Positions 8,901 through 17,900 of a DNA stretch of 64,000 bases are shown here, piece by piece. The stretch spans positions 5,780,091-5,844,090 of the forward strand of contig CP071065.1 in NCBI GenBank assembly GCA_017164015.1, in the 5' to 3' direction. Position 1 is the stretch's first letter; each line of letters opens with the position of its first letter. This DNA is from Nostoc sp. UHCC 0702 (GTDB lineage: Bacteria > Cyanobacteriota > Cyanobacteriia > Cyanobacteriales > Nostocaceae). The notes beneath the pieces are model-generated. The model saw nothing but the letters and a program-made list of their open reading frames with translations. It ran no database searches and was not told the DNA's origin. The position numbers and the translations under genes were made by a program.

Positions 8901-11442
8901 CTAAAACTTTGGCTTTGTCAAGGATGCTTTTCACTTGTTGTAAGACAATATCAGTTAAGATGGCAGACTGCTGAAAATTAGCATTTAAAGATTCCACTTC
9001 TACAGCTTCAATAAACAAAGCCAGTGTTAAGTCATAGTGACTTGACCAGCTATCTTCTGCAAGTAATTCCAAAGCAACATTGATGTATTTACTAGCAGGT
9101 TCATAAGCTGCGGCTGCCTTAGCTTTTTTACCTGCCATCAGATTCAGTTTAGCTAATTCATATTTTTCTGATTCTTCAATAATTAATTCAACACCAACAT
9201 TTAGCTGATTCACAATATCAAAAATATTGGCTTCCCGTTCTGTAACTGGTGTATTAGCAAGTAGTAGCTGACCAATTTTCAGATGAGTTTCCTTTTTATG
9301 GTCTTTTGCAATCAGTGAATAAGCTGCTTGCTGTACGCGGTCATGTAAGAATTTATAGGCAACTTTTCCAGCATCCAAGGTAAAAAATATTGATGATTCT
9401 TGCTGAAACACCAGCGGAATTTTATAAGCATTACTCAGAGGTAAAATCAAACCTGATTGTAATCCTGCCCACAAATCTGCTGCCGTTACCGTCTGTGATT
9501 TTTCGCTAACAATTGCTAGCACATCTAAATTAAACGAGTTGCCAATACATGCTGCTAGTTTCAGAACATGCTGTGTTGCTGACGGCAGTTTTTGAATATT
9601 GCCAGCCACTAATTCCACAACTGTTTTATCAGTGATACCAATTGCTTGAATTTTTTGGATATCCCACTGCCATTGCCCAGTATTGAAATCAAAGCTCAGT
9701 AGTTTTTCTTGGTATAGTGTGGAAAACATTTGCGTTAAAAAGAAGGGGTTGCCAGCAGTTTTATGAAAAAGTAATTCTGCTATTGGCTTAGTCCTTTCAA
9801 CTTCACCTAAAGTATCAGCAACTAATTGGTTAACATCTATTCTTGTTAAAGGTTTTAAGATAATATGATTGATAGTTGCTTTTTCTTGGGCAATTTTCTC
9901 TAATGTTTGCATTAAAGCATGGGTAGGACTAACTTCATTATCTCGATACGCTCCAATCAATAACAAATATTGACTTTCAGAATCGGTGACAAGCAATTGA
10001 ATTAAATTCAGAGAAGCTGAATCTGCCCATTGTAAATCATCAAGGAATAAAACTAGAGGGTGTTCCTTTTGAGCAAAGACACGAATAAACTCTTTAAATA
10101 CCCGATTAAAACGATTTTGTGATTCTACTGCTCCTAAATTTGGTACTTCTGGCTGTTGACCAATAATTAGAGACAGTTGAGGAATAACATCAATGATAAT
10201 CTGTCCATTATTGCCCAGGGCATTGAGGATTTTTTCTTGCCAAAGAGTTATCTGTGCAGAATTTTCTGTCAAGAGTTGCTGAATTAATTCTTGAAAAGCT
10301 TGAATCAAGGCAATATAAGGAATATTGCGTTTAAACTGGTCAAATTTGCCACTAATAAAATACCCACATTGCCGAACTATGGGTTTATGAATTTCATGAA
10401 CTAAAGAAGATTTACCAGTGCCAGAGTAACCAGAAACTAACATCAATTCACTACGTGAAGGAAGTGATGAAAATTCTGGCCCTACTTTCTCTCTACTAAC
10501 TCGTGCAAATGCTGCTAGTAATGTTTCTACTTCTTGTTCTCTACCGTAGAGTTTTTGAGGTATGAGGAGTTGCCCAGATAAATCTTGCCCTCCCACTTGG
10601 AAATTAGGAATTTCGCCTGTGGCTACTAAATGTGTGAGACAAAATTCTAAATCATACTTGAGTCCAGCTGCACTTTGATATCTGTCTTCAGCATTTTTTT
10701 CCAGTAATTTCATGACGATGTCAGAGACAACAACAGGAATTTGGGGATTTAACTGATGAGGCGATACTGGTTTTTTCGCAATATGGCAATGAACTAACTC
10801 CATCGGGTCGTTGTTTTGGTACGGTAATTGACCAGTCAGCATTTCATAAAAAGTGACACCCAGTGAGTAATAGTCGGTGCGGTAATCAATAGACCGATTC
10901 ATTCTGCCAGTTTGCTCTGGAGAGATATAGGCAAGTGTACCTTCGAGTAAGTTGGGATGACTAACTGTTTGATTTTCTTTAGATAACCGAGAAGCAATAC
11001 TAAAATCAGTAATTTTTACCTGAAGGGTTTCTGGGTTAATAATAATATTTTCAGGTTTGATGTCTTTATGAATAATTTCTTGCTGATGCATTTGAGCTAG
11101 AGTTTCAGTGATTTGCAAGATGATTTGTAAGCTGGTGGATACGTCAATAGATGTATTTTGCAAAAATCTTTTTAAAGATTTATTACTAAAATATTCTAAA
11201 ATTAAAGCAAAAGAGTTTTTGTGATTTATTAAATTTATTGCTTTGACGACTCCTTCTATATTCAAGTTTTTACTAATCTCGTATTCATGTTTTAATATTG
11301 TTAATTCTTCTAGTGAAGGATACTCATCTTTTAAAGTTTTAATAATAACTGGTTGCTCGTCTAACTCTCTAATGGCTTGATATAAGGCAGTATTTTCTGA
11401 TGCGTGGATTTTTTGCAAGTTGTTGTAACCTGAGATTTGCAT
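5962..11442 (-). CDS. multidomain Ser/Thr kinase - AAA ATPase - GAF - histidine kinase (HstK type)
   Basis: A very large soluble sensor kinase of 1826 residues. Order of parts: Ser/Thr-kinase-like domain (~1-270; Lys in PVIIKTL near 35, HKDIKPEN near 130, a DFS in place of DFG near 150); STAND-like AAA ATPase (~285-600; Walker A GYSGTGKSSL near 342, Walker B LVLFLDDLQWAD near 466); a long helical, TPR-like stretch (~680-1290); GAF (~1340-1490); coiled coil; HisKA with AHEVNNP near 1560; and an HATPase_c with GTGIGLSISY near 1775. This architecture is a known cyanobacterial family (Anabaena HstK and relatives). No membrane segment is visible. A heptamer-derived SGQWSV stretch lies in the ATP-lid-side loop near residue 1715. 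The input signal is unknown. Confidence 0.9.
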   Translation of the reverse strand: MQISGYNNLQKIHASENTALYQAIRELDEQPVIIKTLKDEYPSLEELTILKHEYEISKNLNIEGVVKAINLINHKNSFALILEYFSNKSLKRFLQNTSIDVSTSLQIILQITETLAQMHQQEIIHKDIKPENIIINPETLQVKITDFSIASRLSKENQTVSHPNLLEGTLAYISPEQTGRMNRSIDYRTDYYSLGVTFYEMLTGQLPYQNNDPMELVHCHIAKKPVSPHQLNPQIPVVVSDIVMKLLEKNAEDRYQSAAGLKYDLEFCLTHLVATGEIPNFQVGGQDLSGQLLIPQKLYGREQEVETLLAAFARVSREKVGPEFSSLPSRSELMLVSGYSGTGKSSLVHEIHKPIVRQCGYFISGKFDQFKRNIPYIALIQAFQELIQQLLTENSAQITLWQEKILNALGNNGQIIIDVIPQLSLIIGQQPEVPNLGAVESQNRFNRVFKEFIRVFAQKEHPLVLFLDDLQWADSASLNLIQLLVTDSESQYLLLIGAYRDNEVSPTHALMQTLEKIAQEKATINHIILKPLTRIDVNQLVADTLGEVERTKPIAELLFHKTAGNPFFLTQMFSTLYQEKLLSFDFNTGQWQWDIQKIQAIGITDKTVVELVAGNIQKLPSATQHVLKLAACIGNSFNLDVLAIVSEKSQTVTAADLWAGLQSGLILPLSNAYKIPLVFQQESSIFFTLDAGKVAYKFLHDRVQQAAYSLIAKDHKKETHLKIGQLLLANTPVTEREANIFDIVNQLNVGVELIIEESEKYELAKLNLMAGKKAKAAAAYEPASKYINVALELLAEDSWSSHYDLTLALFIEAVEVESLNANFQQSAILTDIVLQQVKSILDKAKVLELKVLSYMAQNRPLEGFDAGVQALQMLGLDLFAVSSNQNTSPILPRLEDLENFPIMTDSKQLAIMRILVSLMGPVYMAKQEMLLPVVLTMINLCIEHGHSAIAAYAYVIYGLISCGSVEGLDRGYQCGEIAFNLLEQFNAKELKCKVYNIVYSLIRPWKKDLRESILPLIETQQSGLETGDLEYASYATMYYCFYMFLMGEPLDVVEKKHSQYLNLLLKLNQQTAIGSTKIVRQLCLNLIDSSIDKCSLSGEVFDEAAMLASLRETNNNMLVFLFYFAKLMLCYLFKDTAQAMENLKLSAEKLVYITGIIYSVVYNFYYSLTLLADYPNVSQSEQAEYLNQVLQNQEKMKIWAAHAPCNFQHKYDLIEAEKARILGQNLAAIEYYDRAIAGAKANLYLQEEALANELAAEFYLSWGKETIGEAYLLKSYYGYIRWGAIAKVKDLEARYPQFLSHINHKENSVISIHRTTKTTTSDSLLILDLSTVMKASQAISQEIVFDKLLEKLMLIVMENAGAQKGLLFLQKLDNLVLAAKGTVEAQHVSILPFININELKNLPLSVINYVQITEKSIVVDDAQQEELFTKDPYIAEHNIKSLLALPVIYQGNFTGIIYLENRSLTGAFTRDRLQLLSLLCAQIAISIENANLYQNLQAHSQQLESKNQALQLSETREREKATQLEAAIHQLQNTQLQLVHSEKMSSLGQMVAGIAHEVNNPINFIKGNIEHVDSYTQDLLNLLDLYQQEYPDPSDIIQDEIDAVELEFIIEDLPKMLQSMKIGATRISEIVRTMRNYSRVDATEIQLADIHDGIDGTLMILQHRLKAQSHRPAIEIIKEYGNLPPVECYIGQLNQVFMNLLANGIDAIEESIISGQWSVINRKIIDKPQICISTKVKNNSHICISIADNGFGMKEEVRSKMFNPFFTTKAIGKGTGIGLSISYHIVVEKHGGNINCISTLGEGTEFVIEIPIQHQQQSVQKTPIAL
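6284..6312. repeat. STRR heptamers inside the histidine-kinase ATPase domain
   Basis: CACTGAC is repeated two to three times within coding sequence, giving the peptide SGQWSVI on the minus strand. Comparison with the ATPase domain encoded at 22901-24199 places it in the variable loop after the N-box (ANGIDAIEES here, ANAIDALEEG there), where length variation is tolerated. Confidence 0.65.
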
Positions 11443-11914
11443 ATAAATATACTGTCACTTTAAATGTGGTTTAAAGTTATATACTATGGGTGATACAAAG
11501 GTATATATGTGATAGAGATCACAAAGTTTATTTTATAAATTCAAAACAATATTTAAGTAATTTTTCGTAAAACAAAATGTTAAAAAATATGGATAAAGTA
11601 TAAACTCTGATAATTTAATTAAAATATGAAAATTCTGTTTAATAATTCATTTTATAAGTGACTTTCAGAAAATAACTTATAGCATTTCCCAGTAAGCGCC
11701 AAGTACATCTAATAACCTCACCCCCGACCCCTCTCCTACGAGGAGAGGGGAGTTGAGCTACCCCTGACCTTCAAGGGAACTCGGGGCCCCCATTAAATTT
11801 TGGCGATCGCCAAAATTTAATGGGGATTAGGGTCAGGGGGCTGGGGGTTAGGTTTTTGATTACTGAATCGATGCTCTAGAAGAAGTGGGCTTTCCCGCCG
11901 ACTTTCAGTAACGC
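11443..11914. other. intergenic region with dispersed GC-rich repeats and a perfect palindrome
   Basis: 472 bp between two large kinase genes. The first ~250 bp are very AT-rich and probably hold the promoter of the upstream-facing kinase gene (start 11442). 11708-11860 carries the CCCCTCTCC...GAGAGGGG type of dispersed repeat and the palindrome at 11788-11825. No gene was found. Confidence 0.6.
11788..11825. repeat. 38-bp perfect palindrome centred on HIP1
   Basis: CCCCATTAAATTTT, then GGCGATCGCC, then AAAATTTAATGGGG: both arms are perfectly complementary and the centre is the HIP1 octamer GCGATCGC. It lies just downstream of the HAMP-kinase gene (stop at 11915). It could act as a transcription end, a nuclease-sensitive cruciform, or be a mobile palindrome of the HIP class. 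Confidence 0.85.
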
Positions 11915-14900
11915 TTATCGATATAGCCAAACACGCAAAAGCGAGAGTAGCTGTTCAGTATCTACGGGTTTGGTAATGTAGTCTGATGCGCCTGCGGCAA
12001 TGCACTTATCCCGATCGCCTTGCATGGCTTTAGCGGTGAGTGCAATAATCGGTAAACTTTGAAATTCCTCGTTCTGGCGGATCAACTGGGTTGTTTCGTA
12101 ACCGTCCATTTCTGGCATCATTACGTCCATCAACACGACATCAATGTCTGGTGTATTCTCTAATACTCGAATACCTTCCCTGCCGTTTTCGGCATATAAG
12201 ACTTGCATTTGATAGCGTTCTAGCATACTTGTCAGGGCAAAGATGTTACGTACATCATCGTCTACAATTAACACTTTCTTACCAGCGAGTAAGTAGTCTC
12301 TCGAATGCAGTTGTTCTAATAAATGTTGTTTGGGTGCAGGCATATTCGCTTGCACTCGGTGTAGAAATAATGCTGTTTCATCCAAAAGCCGTTCTGGCGA
12401 TTGCACATCTTTGAGGATGATTGTCTCGGCTATGCGTCGGAGTTCGGTTTCTTGGGTTTTGGTAACTTCTCTGCCGGTGTAGACAATAATTGGCAAATTT
12501 TCCCCATTTGGTTCTAGCTTAATCTGCTCGATCAGTTCAAACCCTGTCATATCCGGCAGTCCCAAATCGAGGACAAGGCAATCGAAATGCTCTCGACGGA
12601 TGGCTTCTAGTGCTTCTCGTCCAGTACCAACGGCTGTGGTAGCAACATCGCTGTTACCAATCAGTTCGACAATGCTATGGCGTTGAATATCGTCATCTTC
12701 AACTACTAGCAAATTCTTGACCCGACGCTCCACAAAACCTCTGATTTTGGTTAATGCTTCAGATATTGCCTGACTAGTAACGGGTTTTTGCAAGTATGCG
12801 ATCGCTCCTAGTTGTAAACCGCGTTGTCGTCCTTCTTCCACTGTCATAATATGTACGGGAATGTGACGGGTATTCGGGTCATGCTTCAAGCGATCTAACA
12901 CTGTCCAACCATCCATTTCTGGCAAGCGGATATCGAGCAAAATCGCTGAAGGTAAAAATTGCCGTGCTAAAGTCAAACCTCCGCTACCAGTTTGGGCGGT
13001 GATCACCTTGAATCCCTGCTGCCGTGACATATCTAAAAGGATACGTGCAAAGTTAATGTCATCCTCGACAATCAACAGCACGCGATCGCCACTTTCGATG
13101 GTAGCGCGATCGTCATCTAATAGGGGGGAGTGGACAATGGGGAGTGAGGAGTTAGCAGTGGGTAACTCGGAACCTCCTCTGGGAATAACGGGCGATGGGG
13201 AACTCACAACCCCCTCTGGGACTAAGGGGCGATGGGGAGTAGGTAACTCGGGCCCCCTGGAGGGGATAAGGGACAATGGAGAGTAGGAAGCAGAAGCCAT
13301 GAATTCTCCTCCTCTCTTGTCTTGGGGCAGGTAGAATGTAAACGTGCTACCCTCACCAGGCTGACTGATAAGCTTAATTTCTCCACCAAACAGTCGGGCA
13401 ATTTCACGGCTAATTGATAAGCCCAATCCTGTGCCCCCGTATTTTCGGCTAGTAGTGCCATCGGCTTGCTGAAACGCTTCAAAAATCACTTTTTGCTTAT
13501 CGGAGGCAATGCCAATGCCTGTATCGATGACTGAGAAGGCGATTACCGTCTGGGCACGATTCAAAATTTCTTGGTTATGACTCCACCCCTGCTTTGCTAC
13601 CTCAATCCGCAAGCGTACTTCGCCATGTTCTGTAAATTTGAAAGCGTTGGAGAGCAGATTTTTCAGGACTTGTTGTAAGCGTTTGACATCAGTATAGATG
13701 GTGTTTGGCAATCCGGGGGTTAATTCAATTGTGAAGGACAGCCCTTTGTTTTGAGCTACTTGCCCAAAGGTACGCTCAGTTTGCTCAGCCAACTCTGCCA
13801 AAAGTATCTGGCCCATGTCAATAGACATAGTTCCCGATTCAATTTTAGCCAGATCCAAAATGTCATTGATCAACGCCAATAAATCTGTACCTGCGGAGTA
13901 AATTGTCTGGCTATACTCGACTTGTCTATTGCTGAGGTTGCCCTCGATGTTATCTGCCAACAACCTCGCTAAAATTAACAAGCTGTTCAGCGGTGTCCGC
14001 AGTTCATGGGACATATTCGCCAAAAACTCCGATTTATATTTGGACGAAAGTGCCAATTGTTCAGCTTTTTCTTCCAAAGACCGCCTTGCTTGTTCAATTT
14101 CGCGGTTTTTGCGCTCAACTTCTTTCTTTTGCTGGGCTAACAACTCGGCTTTTTCTTCTAACTCGGCGTTGGTTTGTTGCAGTTCTTCTTGCTGACCTTT
14201 GAGTAAATCTTCGGAAGTCTTGAGTGATTGGGCTTGTTGTTCTAGGCGCTTGTTGGTTTCCCTGAGTTCGTTTTGCTGGGTTTGTAGTTCTTCGGCTAGA
14301 GATTGGGACTGCTTGAGTAATTCTTCGGTACGCATGGAAGCGGCGATGGTATTGAGAACGATCGCAATACTTTCGGTGAGTTGGTCGAAGAATGTCAGGT
14401 GAATTTCGCTGAAGCGGCGGAATGAAGCTAATTCAATCACTGCTGTCACCTGTCCTTCAAATAATACAGGCAAGACTACGGCATTGAGTGGGGTAGCTTC
14501 TCCTAAACCAGAGCTAATTTTGATGTAATCAGTGGGTACTTCTGTGAGCAAAATTCGTTCTTTTTCTAAAGCGCATTGTCCTACCAAACCTTCACCCAAG
14601 TGAAAGCGGTTGGCTAGATGCTTGCGTTCGCGGTAAGCATAGCTACTGAGGAGTTTGAGATAAGATTGACTTTCTGGGGCTTCCATTAAGTAGAATACGC
14701 CGTGTTGCGCTCCTACTAATGGTGCAAGTTCCGAGAGAATCAGTTTGGATACGGTTTCTAAATCTCGCTGACCTTGCAGCATCCGGGTAAATTTGGCTAG
14801 GTTAGTTTTCAACCAGTCTTGTTCAGTATTTTTCTGGGTTGTCTCCCGCAGATTGGCGATCATCTGGTTGATGTTGTCTTTGAGGATTGCCACTTCCCCT

Positions 14901-17900
14901 AAAGCTTCCACGGCGATGGAACGAGTTAAATCGCCTTTGGTTACGGCTGTGGCTACTTCTGCGATCGCCCGTAACTGAGTAGTCAAAGTCGCAGCCAATT
15001 CATTTACATTGTCGGTCAAATCTTTCCAAGTCCCAGCCGCCCCAGGCACCCTAGCTTGACCGCCTAATTTTCCTTCAATTCCCACTTCCCGCGCCACTGT
15101 TGTCACCTGATTGGCAAAGGTCGCTAGGGTATCAATCATTTCGTTGATGGTTTCTGCCAAAGTTTCAATTTCTCCTTTGGCATCTAGCATCAGTTTCCGT
15201 TTCAAGTCGCCATTGGCAACTGCCGTTACAACTCTAGCAATACCGCGTACCTGGGCTGTCAAATTCCCCGCCATCGAATTTACGTTGTCGGTTAAATCTT
15301 TCCAAGTGCCTGCTACACCTTGCACCACTGCTTGACCGCCTAACTTGCCTTCGGTACCGACTTCCCGCGCCACCCTGGTTACTTCACTGGCAAAGGAACT
15401 GAGTTGATCCACCATCGTGTTGATGGTGTTTTTCAAATCCAAAATTTCGCCTTTGACATCGACGGTGATTTTCTTCGAGAGGTCGCCATTTGCCACCGCT
15501 TTGGTAACTTCGGCAATGTTCCGCACCTGGGCTGTCAGGTTCCCCGCCATTGAGTTCACGTTGTCGGTCAAATCTTTCCAGGTACCCCCCACGCCTCTTA
15601 CATAGGCTTGCACACCCAGTTTACCTTCGGTTCCCACCTCCCTAGCAACCCTGGTTACTTCACTTGCAAAGGAGTTAAGTTGATCCACCATCGTGTTGAT
15701 GGTGTTCTTGAGTTCTTGAATTTCCCCTTTGACATCGACGGTAATTTTCTTGGAGAGGTCGCCGTTTGCCACCGCCGTTGTCACTTCGGCAATGTTCCGC
15801 ACTTGGGCTGTCAAACTTCCCGCCATGAAATTCACGCTGTCGGTGAGGTCTTTCCAAGTACCTGCCACTCCTTTGACTTCCGCTTGTACACCCAGTTTGC
15901 CTTCGGTGCCCACCTCCCTAGCAACTCGCGTTACTTCACTAGCGAAGGAGTTAAGTTGATCCACCATCGTGTTGACGGTGTTTTTCAACTCTAAAATTTC
16001 ACCTTTGACATCAACAGAAATTTTCTTCGATAGGTCGCCGTTGGCTACAGCCGTGGTCACGGCGGCAATATTCCGCACTTGCGCTGTCAAACTGCCTGCC
16101 ATGAAATTCACGCTGTCAGTCAGGTCTTTCCAAGTGCCTGCTACGCCTTTAACATCGGCTTGTACACCCAACTTCCCTTCACTACCCACCTCCCTAGCAA
16201 CCCGCGTTACTTCACTAGCAAAGGAGTTGAGTTGATCCACCATTATATTGATGGTGTTTTTCAATTCTAAAATTTCGCCTTTGACTTGGACGGTAATTTT
16301 CTTGGAAAGGTCGCCGTTAGCGATCGCTGTGGCAACTTCGGCAATGTTCCGTACTTGGTCGGTGAGGTTCCCTGCCATCATGTTCACCGCGCCAGTCAAA
16401 TCTTTCCAGGTGCCTACTCCTCGGACTTCGGCTTGTACACCCAGTTTACCTTCTGTACCTACTTCCCTGGCAACCCGCGTTACTTCACTTGCAAAGGAAC
16501 TCAGTTGATCCACCATCGTGTTGATGGTGTTTTTCAACTCCAAAATTTCACCTTTCACGTCAACGGTGATTTTCTTGGATAAGTCGCCATTTGCCACCGC
16601 CGTTGTCACTTCGGCAATGTTCCGCACTTGGGCTGTTAAACTTCCCGCCATGAAATTCACGCTATCCGTCAAATCTTTCCAGGTACCTGCCACCCCTCGG
16701 ACTTCCGCTTGTACGCCCAGCTTGCCTTCACTGCCCACCTCCCTAGCAACCCGTGTTACTTCACTAGCAAAGGAGTTGAGTTGATCCACCATCGTGTTGA
16801 TGGTGTTTTTCAACTCTAAAATTTCGCCTTTGACATCAACGGTGATTTTCTTGGAGAGGTCGCCGGTTGCCACCGCCGTGGTGACTTCGGCAATGTTCCG
16901 TACTTGGGCTGTCAAACTGCCCGCCATGAAGTTCACACTGTCCGTCAAATCCTTCCAAGTACCGGCTACACCCCTGACATCTGCTTGCACACCCAGCTTG
17001 CCTTCACTGCCCACTTCTCTCGCAACCCTGGTGACTTCTGATGCAAAGGAACTCAGTTGATCCACCATGATGTTGATGGTGTTTTTCAGTTCAAAAATTT
17101 CGCCTTTGACATCTACAGTAATTTTCTTAGAAAGGTCACCGTTAGCGATCGCTGTGGCAACTTCGGCAATGTTCCGCACTTGACCGGTAAGATTACCTGC
17201 CATTAAGTTCACGTTGTCGGTCAAGTCTTTCCAGGTACCCGCTACCCCCCTGACTTCTGCTTGTACGCCCAGTTTGCCTTCGGTTCCCACTTCCCTAGCA
17301 ACCCGCGTTACTTCACTAGCAAAGGAGTTGAGTTGATCCACCATCGTGTTAATGGTGTTTTTCAACTCTAAAATTTCACCTTTCACGTCCACGGTGATTT
17401 TTTTGGAAAGGTCGCCGGTTGCTACTGCTGTGGTGACTTCGGCAATGTTCCGCACTTGGGCTGTCAAACTACCCGCCATGAAGTTTACGCTGTCTGTCAA
17501 ATCTTTCCAGGTACCCGCTACCCCTCTGACTTCTGCTTGACCACCCAGTTTTCCTTCTGCACCCACTTCCCTAGCAACCCGTGTTACTTCACTGGCAAAG
17601 GAGTTGAGTTGATCCACCATGATGTTGACGGTGTTTTTCAACTCTAAAATTTCGCCTCTGACATCGACGGTGATTTTCTTGGAGAGGTCGCCATTTGCTA
17701 CTGCCGTTGTTACTTCTGCAATATTACGTACTTGGGCGGTTAAATTACCAGCCATCAAATTTACATTGTCGGTCAAATCTTTCCAAGTCCCTGCCACACC
17801 CCGGACTTCTGCTTGCACGCCCAGTTTTCCTTCAGTTCCTACTTCACGGGCAACTCTGGTGACTTCACTGGCAAAGGAATTAAGCTGATCTACCATCGTG

